From NCBI GenBank assembly GCA_021776915.1, contig JAIQZU010000084.1:62001-126000 (forward strand): DNA of 64,000 bases, in the 5' to 3' direction. Position numbers and translations under genes: made by a program. How positions within the stretch are numbered: the stretch's first letter is position 1; every line of letters starts with the position of its first letter. The stretch comes from Candidatus Scalindua sp. (GTDB lineage Bacteria > Planctomycetota > Brocadiia > Brocadiales > Scalinduaceae). Below, piece by piece: positions 45,308 through 54,231 of the stretch. The notes beneath the pieces were generated by a model. It saw nothing but the letters and a program-made list of their open reading frames with translations. It had not been told where the DNA came from and did not search any database.

Positions 45308-46258
45308 ATGAGTGAAGAACACGATACAAACACTAATAATTTAAAGTCTGGAAGTAACCTGGAGAAACTGCTCAGGAAAGGCGAGTTTGTTGTTACGTCA
45401 GAACTGGGGCCACCCAGAGGCGCCAGCCGTGAAGCTGTAGAAAAGAAAGCAGAAATCTTGAAAGGCTATGCTGACGCATTCAATTTAACTGACTGTCAGA
45501 CAGCAATGGTGCGCCTTTCCAGCATTGCAAGCGGAGCCATACTCCTTAACATGGGAATGGAACCTGTAATACAAATGACCTGTAGAGACAGAAACAGAAT
45601 AGCAATGCAAAGTGATATACTTGGAGCCGCAGGCCTGGGAATGAAAAATCTTCTCTGCTTAACCGGAGACCATCAGTGCTTTGGAGACCACCCGGAGGCA
45701 AAAGGTGTTTTTGATGTTGACTCCATTCAGCTTCTGGATATTGTCAGGCAAATGAGAGATGAGAAAAAGTTTCAGTCAGGTGAAGATCTAAAGACTGAGC
45801 CCAGGCTTTTCTTAGGTGCCGCTGAAAATCCTTTTGCCGACCCTTTTCAATATCGAGCTATTCGTCTTGCGAAAAAGATAAGAGCCGGAGCTGATTTTAT
45901 ACAGACACAAATTATTTATAACGTGGAAAAATTTGAGAAATGGATGGAGATTGTACGGGATATGGGATTGCATAAGAAGGTATTTATCTTAGCCGGTGTT
46001 ACTCCCATCAGATCTCTAGGCATGGCTAAATACATGAAAAAGAATGTTCCCGGCATGGATGTTCCTGATGAAATAATAAAACGCCTGGAGGGAGCGGAAA
46101 AGAAAAAGGCTGAAGGCATAAACATCTGCCTTGAAATAATCGAGCGGGTACGCCAGATTGAAGGAGTCTCAGGAGTTCATATTATGGCTGTTGAGTGGGA
46201 AGAAATTGTCCCTGAAATCGCAGAGAGAGCCGGCCTGCTCCCAAGACCTACACCATAA
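45308..46258 (+). CDS. metF: Methylenetetrahydrofolate reductase (MetF family)
   Basis: 316 residues, normal for a bacterial MetF barrel. SELGPPRGASRE, TDCQTAMVRLS, LLCLTGDHQ, and FIQTQIIYNVEKFEKWM are recognisable. It reduces methylene-THF to methyl-THF, feeding methionine synthesis or, with the acetyl-CoA pathway, carbon fixation. No MetV-like cysteine-rich subunit is fused or next to it, yet the NfnB-MvhD gene upstream is. In acetogens MetF works with MvhD-containing complexes, so this pair is a likely functional unit. Confidence 0.9.
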   Translation: MSEEHDTNTNNLKSGSNLEKLLRKGEFVVTSELGPPRGASREAVEKKAEILKGYADAFNLTDCQTAMVRLSSIASGAILLNMGMEPVIQMTCRDRNRIAMQSDILGAAGLGMKNLLCLTGDHQCFGDHPEAKGVFDVDSIQLLDIVRQMRDEKKFQSGEDLKTEPRLFLGAAENPFADPFQYRAIRLAKKIRAGADFIQTQIIYNVEKFEKWMEIVRDMGLHKKVFILAGVTPIRSLGMAKYMKKNVPGMDVPDEIIKRLEGAEKKKAEGINICLEIIERVRQIEGVSGVHIMAVEWEEIVPEIAERAGLLPRPTP

Positions 46259-46280
46259 GCTATCCACTTATCACATACTG

Positions 46281-47030
46281 TCATCTAATTTCAAGTTTAA
46301 ATACAAATGGTGAATTGTGCATTCCTACAGTTATTTCATTAATACTCTTCTTTAATATAAGTTGTTCTCGAATTATTTTGCCATTAACTATAGTACCCAG
46401 TTTGCTCCCTCTATCTATAATAACTACTTCAGCCCCTACCTTATCAATAGAAAAGTGATTTCTTGATACATTAAAAGGCGGGAAATCTTCAAGATACAGG
46501 TCATTATCAGAGAGAACATCGACCACTCCTGATTCATGCAACCGTCCAACCTTGAAAGGAAACTTATTAATCTCCATTTCACAATCATCCAGCGCATCTC
46601 TGCTTGTTTCGTTTGTTCCAGAAAGAACAACAATTTTTGCCTGATCCAATTCTTTATGTTCAACGGCTTCTTCACCCAGAGTATCCTTACTAATAAGCAT
46701 CTTGTTGGCAGTCCTCAATCTTTCAAAAAGTGATTTTATAATAGGCAAAAGCACTTTAGGGTTTTTCTCAAATAGTTCATTAAAGTTTTCACGACTAATT
46801 ACCGCTACTTTCGTATCATCAATAGCGGTAACCGTAGCTGATCTGGGTTTATCTTCAACCAGTCCCATTTCACCAAAGATTTTCTTTTCCCCCAAAATAG
46901 CCAGAATCGCCTTTTTATTATTGACTAAACCAGATACCTCTACTCTTCCTGACTCAATAACGTATGCGCATGTTTCATGTGAACCTTTTTCAATTATTAC
47001 ATCACCTTTTCTGAATATTTTAGTTTCCAT
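46281..47030 (-). CDS. Cyclic-nucleotide-binding domain fused to FHA domain
   Basis: 249 residues. The N-terminal 110 residues are a cNMP-binding beta barrel (GEMGLVEDKPRSATVTA); the C-terminal 90 are an FHA phosphothreonine-binding domain (NVSRNHFSIDK, RGSKLGTIVNG). No DNA-binding domain. It is probably a regulatory adaptor linking a nucleotide signal with a kinase target. It converges on metF and stands beside the exopolysaccharide cluster, which it may or may not control. Confidence 0.88.
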   Translation of the reverse strand: METKIFRKGDVIIEKGSHETCAYVIESGRVEVSGLVNNKKAILAILGEKKIFGEMGLVEDKPRSATVTAIDDTKVAVISRENFNELFEKNPKVLLPIIKSLFERLRTANKMLISKDTLGEEAVEHKELDQAKIVVLSGTNETSRDALDDCEMEINKFPFKVGRLHESGVVDVLSDNDLYLEDFPPFNVSRNHFSIDKVGAEVVIIDRGSKLGTIVNGKIIREQLILKKSINEITVGMHNSPFVFKLEIR

Positions 47031-47091
47031 ATTATTACTCCAAACAAAAAATATACACTTTCAATAGTTTAATAATAATTAAAAATAAAGA

Positions 47092-48495
47092 TTAATAGGC
47101 ATGTTTATTTACAAGTCCTCTCCAAATAGTCAACCACATTATTTCAAAATCTAACCTGAGACTCCAATTTTCTATATAATATAAATCACACTCAATTCTC
47201 TTCTCAAGTGATGTATTTCCTCTCCATCCGCTGATCTGTGCCCAGCCTGTAATACCAGCCTTCATCTTATGTCTCAACATATACTTTGGAATCTTGTCTC
47301 TAAACTGCCGTATAAAAAATTCTCTCTCAGGTCTTGGACCAACAATACTCATATCCCCTTTAAGTACATTAAAGAATTGAGGAAGTTCATCCAGACTTGT
47401 CTTTCTCAAAAAGGCGCCAATTGATGTCCTGCGAGAATCATCCTTTGCTGCCCATACAGGACCTGTTTCCTTTTCGGCCTCAATTGTCATAGTCCTGTAT
47501 TTCAACATTCTGAATATCTTTCCATCTAAACCCATACGTTCCTGGCTGTAAAATAGAGGGCCACTGGACGTCATCTTTATCAGCAATGAGATAACAAGCA
47601 TCAAAGGAGATGTAACTAATATAATGATTAAAGATAATACAACATCTGTTGCTTTTTTAATCACTATACTCCAACCGTATAGGGGTGAATCCCTTAAACT
47701 AATTATTGGCATACCTTCAAACTCTCCAATCCCCCCCCTTAATGTAGCAAACTCAAACAAATCCGGGATTACCATGATTGAAACCATCTCATCTCCTATA
47801 TCATCAAGAACTGATTTTAGCTTATCTTGAGCACTCAAAGAAAGAGTGATAAAGACTATATCTATCTTATGATTCACGACAACATTTCGAATATTCTTAA
47901 AAGTATCCAGTACTTTAAAACCTTTCAGTTCGTCACCAACATGAGAATTATCCTCGCTCAAGAAACCACTTATTTTGATTCCAAGTTCCGGATGATTATG
48001 TACTCTATCAGTAACATCCCGTCCCAGACCCCCTGTCCCTACAATCAAGGCATGCCTGAGGTTATAACCTCGTTTTCTAATAAACCTCAAAAGCTCACGA
48101 AAAAGTATTCTTTCAATACATAAGGCAATCACACAAATTATCCAGAAATACAGAAAGGTAACCCTTGAAAACTCATATTTTCTCACAAAAAATGTCAATG
48201 AAACCAGGATTAAAATAGCAATTGTAGTTGCCTTTGCAATATCCATTACCTCTGCAACCTTAGACGAAATCCTTCTCGGTCTATATAGACCAAATGCCTT
48301 AAACACTATATACCAGAGTGGAAGTATTATGATGAGAAGCGTGGTATACGTGTAAAATGAGGGTACACCTTTAGATACGGAAATGATTGGAATATGAAAA
48401 CGTGCGTAGTAGGCCAATATCCATGAACAGGAAAGTGTTATCAAATCCATAAACAAAACCAGTGTTTCAAAAAACTTACTATGCTTTTTTAACAT
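47092..48495 (-). CDS. Polyprenyl-phosphate hexose-1-phosphate transferase (initiating glycosyltransferase)
   Basis: 467 residues. N-terminal about four membrane helices, a Rossmann-like CoA_binding_3 domain (LIVGTGGLGRDVTDRVH), then the bacterial sugar-transferase domain with SSGPLFYSQERMGLDGKIF, KYRTM and LDELPQFFNVLKGDMSIVGP. It puts the first sugar phosphate on undecaprenyl phosphate at the cytoplasmic face. Marks the start of the leftward polysaccharide cluster (last in transcription order). Sugar (Glc or Gal) not predictable. Confidence 0.92.
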   Translation of the reverse strand: MLKKHSKFFETLVLFMDLITLSCSWILAYYARFHIPIISVSKGVPSFYTYTTLLIIILPLWYIVFKAFGLYRPRRISSKVAEVMDIAKATTIAILILVSLTFFVRKYEFSRVTFLYFWIICVIALCIERILFRELLRFIRKRGYNLRHALIVGTGGLGRDVTDRVHNHPELGIKISGFLSEDNSHVGDELKGFKVLDTFKNIRNVVVNHKIDIVFITLSLSAQDKLKSVLDDIGDEMVSIMVIPDLFEFATLRGGIGEFEGMPIISLRDSPLYGWSIVIKKATDVVLSLIIILVTSPLMLVISLLIKMTSSGPLFYSQERMGLDGKIFRMLKYRTMTIEAEKETGPVWAAKDDSRRTSIGAFLRKTSLDELPQFFNVLKGDMSIVGPRPEREFFIRQFRDKIPKYMLRHKMKAGITGWAQISGWRGNTSLEKRIECDLYYIENWSLRLDFEIMWLTIWRGLVNKHAY

Positions 48496-48542
48496 ATTAT
48501 TTATCTCTAAAACGGTCTTTTCTAAACAACAATCTTAAATAT

Positions 48543-49706
48543 TTATTTGAAAGAAGTTTCCTTAAATTCGCTATATTTTTGCTCGATATAATTCCTTATT
48601 TTATCCTTAAATATTACCCTGTCAAAAGACTCGGCATTTTTCCTGATCACCTGGCAGTTAAACAAACCTTTAACATCTTCGAAACGAGTTACCGCTTGTA
48701 CCAGTGATTCTGGAGTCTGCTCATAGAAGAATATGCCTGTTGCTTTATCAGATTCTCCCTTTTCACTTTTAATGTCTATCTTGTTTCCTTCTAATGGAAC
48801 AATTGTTTCTAAAGCACCACCTTTTCCATAAGCTATCACCGGCTTCCCACATGCCTGCGCTTCCAGTGGAACAATTCCAAAGTCGTCCTCTCCAGGAAAA
48901 ATTAGCGCTTTACATGCAGCATAGTGATTTCTAACTGTTTCATCCGACTGCCAACCCATAAGCTCAACGTTCTTGCCTGCCATTTTTCTTAGTTTCTTCT
49001 CCTCCTGTCCTGAGCCGATTACCTTAAGATGCAAGCCAAGTTTATTAAAGGCATTAATCCCAATATCCACGCGTTTATTCGGTGCTAATGGAGAAACCAT
49101 CAGATAAAAGCCTTCATCAGATGATACCGGGTTGAAATACGAAGAATCAACCGGTGGAAATATTATATCAGACTCTCTATCGTAATATCTTTTTATTCTC
49201 TTAGCTACATATTTTGAAATAGCCACAAAATTGTCTACACGCTGACTGCTATCCACATCCCATTTTCGCAAATAATCCAGCACAAAAGAAACAGAAAACC
49301 TTGTAATAGCTCCGGATCTTTCTCCTGCAAAATATTGATCATACATATCCCATATATATCTCATTGGTGTAAAGCAATAGCAAACATGTAATGTATTTGA
49401 ACCGGTTATCACGCCCTTTGCCACACAATGACTGCTGGATAAAACAACATCATATTCACGAAGATCAAATTTTTCAATAGCCGATGGGAAAAGAGGCAAG
49501 TAATAACGGTACTTGCTCTTTCTCAAAGGGAGGTTCTGCACAAAAGACGTCCTGATATCCATATTCTCAATCGTATCCAGAACACTTCCTTTATTATGCA
49601 ATAGTGTGTACAAATGTGCATGAGGGAAAAGTTCACAAAAAACCTCAAGGACTTTTTCTCCTCCACGTATACCAGTAAGCCAGTCATGAACCAGTGCAAC
49701 TTTCAT
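48543..49706 (-). CDS. GT4 glycosyltransferase
   Basis: 387 residues from the internal ATG at 49704-49706 (MKVALVHDWLTGIRGGEK), the GT4-like start; the 17 extra codons of the longer frame run into the inverted repeat at 49751-49778 and are rejected. EDDFGIVPLEAQACGKPVIAY is the EX7E nucleotide-sugar motif. Cytoplasmic or membrane-associated transferase building the repeat unit. Followed by the initiating transferase 47 bases later. Confidence 0.88.
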   Translation of the reverse strand: MKVALVHDWLTGIRGGEKVLEVFCELFPHAHLYTLLHNKGSVLDTIENMDIRTSFVQNLPLRKSKYRYYLPLFPSAIEKFDLREYDVVLSSSHCVAKGVITGSNTLHVCYCFTPMRYIWDMYDQYFAGERSGAITRFSVSFVLDYLRKWDVDSSQRVDNFVAISKYVAKRIKRYYDRESDIIFPPVDSSYFNPVSSDEGFYLMVSPLAPNKRVDIGINAFNKLGLHLKVIGSGQEEKKLRKMAGKNVELMGWQSDETVRNHYAACKALIFPGEDDFGIVPLEAQACGKPVIAYGKGGALETIVPLEGNKIDIKSEKGESDKATGIFFYEQTPESLVQAVTRFEDVKGLFNCQVIRKNAESFDRVIFKDKIRNYIEQKYSEFKETSFK

Positions 49707-49750
49707 CCTATTAAACCTTTCTGAGATAAGCTTTGTCTGAAAAAATTCCA

Positions 49751-50201
49751 GCCGCAAAAGGGCACAAAATACGCAAAGTTAATTACAATTTGATAGAACA
49801 TACTTTTTGACCTCCAGTTTTGGCGCTCCAAAATTTATCAGTAAACCATGCTCTATCCTAGAAGCACGAAGATAACCAAGTAATTGGGCTGTATGATCAC
49901 CAATAATTGCTTTACAAGCATTTAACTCTACAATCAAACAGTTTTCAATATACAAATCAGCAATAAAATCTCCCAAAATTGTTCCATCTTCATCTACTAC
50001 CTGGAGAGAATACTGCTGCTCAACTTTTAAACCTGCTTTTCTCAGACGGTGTGCCAATCCGTTTTCATAAACTCTCTCCAAGTGACCATGACGAAGATAT
50101 TGATGTAGAGAAAAACTGGTTTCCCTTACTAGATCACACAATCTAAATATTTCAGTTTGATCTTTCAAGATTCTTTTGCGTCTTTTGTGCCTTTTTGTGG
50201 C
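49751..50201. mobile_element. GxxExxY gene cassette flanked by inverted repeats
   Basis: GCCGCAAAAGGGCACAAAA begins the left end (49751-49778); the right end (50173-50201) is its imperfect reverse complement, 25 of 29 positions with one gap. The arms share GGCACAAAA and ACGCAAA. The single gene 49779-50168 fills the space between. No target-site duplication is seen. The element separates two glycosyltransferases; similar repeat-flanked cassettes are a plausible but unproven mobile unit. Confidence 0.55.
49779..50168 (-). CDS. GxxExxY family protein, PD-(D/E)XK-like
   Basis: 129 residues. The name-giving motif is G28-H-L-E31-R-V-Y34, then GDFIADLYIENCLIVELNA: D67, D71, E81 fit the nuclease-like core, but the usual catalytic lysine of the E-x-K position is N83, so activity may be lost. 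C-terminal LINFG typical of family. Lies inside inverted repeats that abut both its ends. Family widespread in environmental bacteria; function unknown. Confidence 0.85.
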   Translation of the reverse strand: MKDQTEIFRLCDLVRETSFSLHQYLRHGHLERVYENGLAHRLRKAGLKVEQQYSLQVVDEDGTILGDFIADLYIENCLIVELNACKAIIGDHTAQLLGYLRASRIEHGLLINFGAPKLEVKKYVLSNCN

Positions 50202-51305
50202 TTAACTCATCATTTTCTGATATACTTCATATGTTTCTTTTGCTACCTTTTTCTGTGTATATTTATTTAACACCCTTTGCCTGCCTTTATTTGCCAATTC
50301 CATCCTTAAACCTGTATTATAGAATAACAACTTCAGCTTTGAAGATAAATCACGAACGTCACCTTCTTTAAATATTAATCCACAGTCACCAATAACGTTT
50401 GGAATTTCCCCGGAGTCAGATCCAATGACTGGAACTTCACATGACATCGCCTCAATCAATACCCTTCCAAATTGCTCCTTCCATTTCAGTGTGGTACGAG
50501 AAGGAAGCACTAAACAATCCATACAGTTTAAATAATTGGGAACCTGAGAAGAAGAGATAGTATCTAGAATCCTGATCTGCTCTAATATCCCCAAACGTCT
50601 TCCCTCTTTCATTATCTGATGTTTTAATTCACCATCACCTATCAGCAGAAGATTAAAATAATCATTTATCATGGATACAGCTTTTAACAAATCCATAACC
50701 CCTTTTTCCATGACATACCTGCCTATGTATCCGATTGTAAACGCTTCCAGTCTCAGCCTGTCTCTTAATTCTGTTGATTCCGTTTTTCGGAACATTTCAG
50801 TATCTGCACCCAGCGGAATTATCGAGATCCGCTCATTATCAAAGCCTTTTCTTACAAGGATGTTACTGACTTCATCACTACCCGCTACTGCATAATCTGC
50901 GTTTCTCAAATTATATTTCTCTATCCATGAAAATGGAAAAGGATATTCCTTATAAATATTCTGCCACGAAACAAACAGGCACTTAATATTATACTTCTTT
51001 GCCAACCTGATAGCCTGGAAGGTTACAAAACTATAATGTTCTTCCTCAACATGAAAAATGTCCGGTTGTATCTGCTTTACATATTCTTCCAGCCCGGGAT
51101 ACCAATGGAAATGGTTATAACCACTCAACATAACCTTTACCGGAATTATCTTATATTCCCTGCAATTTTTCTTCTCCAGATTAGTTTTGTGCCATTTAGC
51201 AGGTACAATTAAGGTTAACTCAACATCTTTAAACCCCGCCAGTTCTTTTAGTTTCTTATGATACGTTTCAGATACCAAAGCCTTCCAGATTACCAAAACC
51301 TTCAT
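50202..51305 (-). CDS. GT4 glycosyltransferase
   Basis: 367 residues from the internal ATG at 51303-51305 (MKVLVIWKALVSETYHKK), with CAGGAAA before it; five extra codons are less likely. IGYIGRYVMEKGVMDLLKA, LPSRTTLKWKEQFGRVLIEA and GEIPNVIG are GT4 motifs. Its stop codon touches the right arm of the cassette. Part of the leftward repeat-unit assembly set. Confidence 0.88.
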   Translation of the reverse strand: MKVLVIWKALVSETYHKKLKELAGFKDVELTLIVPAKWHKTNLEKKNCREYKIIPVKVMLSGYNHFHWYPGLEEYVKQIQPDIFHVEEEHYSFVTFQAIRLAKKYNIKCLFVSWQNIYKEYPFPFSWIEKYNLRNADYAVAGSDEVSNILVRKGFDNERISIIPLGADTEMFRKTESTELRDRLRLEAFTIGYIGRYVMEKGVMDLLKAVSMINDYFNLLLIGDGELKHQIMKEGRRLGILEQIRILDTISSSQVPNYLNCMDCLVLPSRTTLKWKEQFGRVLIEAMSCEVPVIGSDSGEIPNVIGDCGLIFKEGDVRDLSSKLKLLFYNTGLRMELANKGRQRVLNKYTQKKVAKETYEVYQKMMS

Positions 51306-51420
51306 TTCATTTCCTGTCATTTACCTCTAGCAAAGATGATAATACCATTCAACCAAACTCTTTCAAAATCTGGAACTTCAGAATGCCAGTTACCATCTTC
51401 TATTGTTATTGTTCAGTATT

Positions 51421-51453
51421 TTCTTGGCGTACCTTGCGGCTTTGCGTGATATC
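51421..51453. repeat. Possible dispersed repeat remnant
   Basis: GGCGTACCTTGCGGCTTTGC within 51426-51445 resembles one arm of the cassette repeats (GCGGC and GCG spaced by T-rich runs). Lies upstream of GT4 and after the flippase gene; low confidence. Confidence 0.3.
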
Positions 51454-51477
51454 TTCTTTTTTCCAAACGTAATGCGC

Positions 51478-52914
51478 TTATTTCCGGATTAAGTGCGAAA
51501 GAATCACTTTGTCATCTTCTGTAAAAAACCTGAGTACCAAAAGACTGGAAAAATAAATTAATGCACTTAAAAATATAACAAGGACCAGATGCAGTTTAAT
51601 CAGGATTGAGACAATACATACTCCCATAATAATAACACTAATTAAAGGCCTTATAAGCAAAACCACAATATTAACCCTGCAAACATACTTAGCAACAAAA
51701 AACAGGCTCAATGCGAACAAGGCTATTTCAGTAATAACGGTGGCAGTGCCGGCGCCCAGATATCCATAGCGGGGAATTAAACACAGATTTAATAATATAT
51801 TAATAAAGACACATGTTCCAGCCACAATGGCATTAATCTTCTGCCTATCAACTGCGACAAGTATATTCATCAAAATATAATTGACAAAAATAAAAATTAG
51901 AGCAAACACCAATATCTTTAACGCTGGAATTGTTTTGAAATATTCTTTACCGTAAATTGTATATATTAAACGTTCCGATAATAATAATATGCCAACTGCT
52001 GTCGGCAAAGCAATAACCAAAAGATACCTGAAAGATGCCTTGAAAACTTTTTTAAGGGAATCTATAGAATCCTGGTACAAACTGGAAACGATAGGAAAGA
52101 GTGCACTCGTAATCAGTGCCGGTATAACAACCATCAACTCTATCAATCTCATTGCCGCAGAATACCATCCGATCTCACTATTATCCCCTCTGATTAGAGA
52201 AAGCATAACAACATCTATTTTAAAATAAATAACAGTAAAGATTACTGTTAATGCAAGCGGCAATGATTCCCTGAGAAGATATCTCCAGAACATCAGATCA
52301 AAACATGGGCGTATGTTTGCTATACTCAAACAAACTATATAAAAGCCAATGATAGAGCTAATCAAATAGGTTAACAAGAATATATTAGCGAGGCCCAATG
52401 TTCCAAACCCTAGTGACAGTACCACAATACCCGATAAGAAAAGAAGAATATGGCTTGTTCCTTTTAAGAATGCTTCCATGTCCATCCATTCATAAGCATT
52501 AAAAACAGCACAAAAGAAATCCACCAAGGTCCTGAAAAACATTGCTCCGCCAAATATCATGACAACAGTAATTACTTCAGCAGGATAATCAGTCACAAGG
52601 AAAAACAATCCCATTACCGAAAGACTTACAACAGAAAGAACAATTTTTAATACAAAGATATTGTCAATATATTTTCCAGTCTGATCTTTTTGCCTGGACA
52701 AACTTCGAATAAGTATTGTATTTAAACCAAAATCTGCGACGATAATAAAAAGCCCCGCAAAAGAATACGCAAAAGATAATTTACCAAAATCTTCATCACC
52801 CAGTATCCTCGCCATATATATGAACAACAATGCTGGCAAGATTCTAGAGAATTCCGACAATAATTTATAGAATATATTTCGCTTTGCGCGATGAATTATA
52901 CCGCTTTCTGACAC
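51478..52914 (-). CDS. Wzx-like oligosaccharide flippase
   Basis: 478 residues, about 14 membrane helices, opening with IIHRAKRNIFYKLLSEFSRI, then ARILGDEDFGKLSFAYSFAG, typical of the polysaccharide biosynthesis (MATE/PST) family. It flips lipid-linked glycan units to the periplasm. Overlaps the ligase-like gene start region by 19 bases (52896-52914), so translationally coupled. Confidence 0.9.
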   Translation of the reverse strand: MSESGIIHRAKRNIFYKLLSEFSRILPALLFIYMARILGDEDFGKLSFAYSFAGLFIIVADFGLNTILIRSLSRQKDQTGKYIDNIFVLKIVLSVVSLSVMGLFFLVTDYPAEVITVVMIFGGAMFFRTLVDFFCAVFNAYEWMDMEAFLKGTSHILLFLSGIVVLSLGFGTLGLANIFLLTYLISSIIGFYIVCLSIANIRPCFDLMFWRYLLRESLPLALTVIFTVIYFKIDVVMLSLIRGDNSEIGWYSAAMRLIELMVVIPALITSALFPIVSSLYQDSIDSLKKVFKASFRYLLVIALPTAVGILLLSERLIYTIYGKEYFKTIPALKILVFALIFIFVNYILMNILVAVDRQKINAIVAGTCVFINILLNLCLIPRYGYLGAGTATVITEIALFALSLFFVAKYVCRVNIVVLLIRPLISVIIMGVCIVSILIKLHLVLVIFLSALIYFSSLLVLRFFTEDDKVILSHLIRK

Positions 52915-54170
52915 GTTCCTGATTCCCTAAATTGCGTTAACAACACAGCAAGTCCTAAAATTATGCCCCATTGAAGGTGAATCCCATGAACCGTCAATAC
53001 ATTTGCAAGATTATTGAATAAATAGACAAACACCCCTCCTACTAGACCAACAAAAATATCATAGTGCCTGTAGTTTTCTAATGATTTCATAGCCCTAATT
53101 AGATATCTGATTATGCCTGTTAACCAAAACACAAAGGCAAATAAACCAATTAGCCCTGCTTCAACAAACAACTGTAAATACAGGTTGTGTAGGTCTGTAG
53201 TTATTAGGTGTCCCATTTCAGCAGTATCAGTATACTTTTTAATTAGTAAAGGATAGTTTCCAACTCCTATTCCGAACAATAAGTCGTTTCTTACCATGTT
53301 AAACCCTATTGGATACGATAGAATCCGTTTTTCCAATGGGTCATATGTCGCTGCAAATTGTAATCTTCCTGAGAAATCTTTTTTGATTCCTGAAGATATA
53401 GAAATAATAGCAAATGACATAAAAAGGATAATCACCATAAACAAATATTTTTTTCTCACTTTGACAAAAGAAACAATGAGGATCACAGTGACCACCAGAG
53501 ATAGCCATCCAGACTTAGAAAATGTCAGAAACCAGGTTATTGTAATTAATATAGTAAAACAAATTAACGTAATCCTTTCCCACATAAAAGTAGTGGCCAT
53601 CAACATACAAAAAAGGACAGGAATCGTTAAATTAATATAGCCTGCTAAAGCATTTGGATGACCAAAGAAAGAAAATGTTCCCGGCCTCCCCTTTACGGCT
53701 TCAGCACCTTCTAAGTAATTAACAACCCCACATATTGAGACTACAACAGTAGTTAAGAATATAGAGTACAAAATTACTCTTAATTTTTTCTGATCGGTTA
53801 CCAAATTAATGGTTAGAAAATAAATCACTATAAGTTCCAGCCAACGCACATTTTCTTTTATCGTCGATGACAATTCGATAAATTTCAAGGATGAGAGCAG
53901 GATGCATATCATAAAAGGAAGGTAGTAAAAAACTAACTTCATATTCTTATAATCATTACTTTTCTTCACTATTATCTTAAATATATAAACGGAAATAAGA
54001 ATACCCATAATTACCTCTAAGGGGTAGAAATGGAAGCCGTTAACACATACTTCACCCTCAAATGGAATAGAAACAATAACAAACACAATCCCCAAATATG
54101 GCATGAAATAGATAGTAACTGTAATGACGCACAGTATGGTAAATATGCAGATCCAGAATAATATTTCCAT
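52896..54170 (-). CDS. O-antigen ligase/Wzy-like polymerase
   Basis: 424 residues from ATG 54168-54170 (MEILFWICIFT). The longer frame starts inside a terminator-like hairpin and is rejected. About 10-12 membrane helices, a large loop with RPGTFSFFGHPNALAGYIN and a periplasmic GIGVGNYPLLIKKY segment, as in Wzy_C proteins. Works with Wzx, polymerising or ligating glycan. The hairpin at 54179-54206 precedes the start directly. Confidence 0.88.
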   Translation of the reverse strand: MEILFWICIFTILCVITVTIYFMPYLGIVFVIVSIPFEGEVCVNGFHFYPLEVIMGILISVYIFKIIVKKSNDYKNMKLVFYYLPFMICILLSSLKFIELSSTIKENVRWLELIVIYFLTINLVTDQKKLRVILYSIFLTTVVVSICGVVNYLEGAEAVKGRPGTFSFFGHPNALAGYINLTIPVLFCMLMATTFMWERITLICFTILITITWFLTFSKSGWLSLVVTVILIVSFVKVRKKYLFMVIILFMSFAIISISSGIKKDFSGRLQFAATYDPLEKRILSYPIGFNMVRNDLLFGIGVGNYPLLIKKYTDTAEMGHLITTDLHNLYLQLFVEAGLIGLFAFVFWLTGIIRYLIRAMKSLENYRHYDIFVGLVGGVFVYLFNNLANVLTVHGIHLQWGIILGLAVLLTQFRESGTCQKAV

Positions 54171-54178
54171 TGTCTTAT

Positions 54179-54206
54179 AAAAAAAGAAGCCTTGCAAAAG
54201 GCTTCT
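54179..54206 (-). terminator. Rho-independent terminator before the Wzy-like gene
   Basis: On the minus strand AGAAGCCTT-TTGC-AAGGCTTCT followed by a run of 6-7 T. Perfect 9-bp stem. It ends the transcript of the double GT4 gene 54232-56547, yet lies 8 bases from the next start codon, so the next gene needs read-through, a promoter within the hairpin, or attenuation. Confidence 0.85.
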
Positions 54207-54231
54207 CCTTAAATTAATTTATGAAATGTAA

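Noticed and set aside
49707-49757. Longer N-terminus for the GT4 gene at 48543
   Set aside because: Runs into the inverted repeat of the neighbouring cassette; internal ATG fits the family start.
54171-54197. Longer N-terminus for the Wzy-like gene
   Set aside because: The start codon would lie in the terminator hairpin; internal ATG gives a normal first helix.
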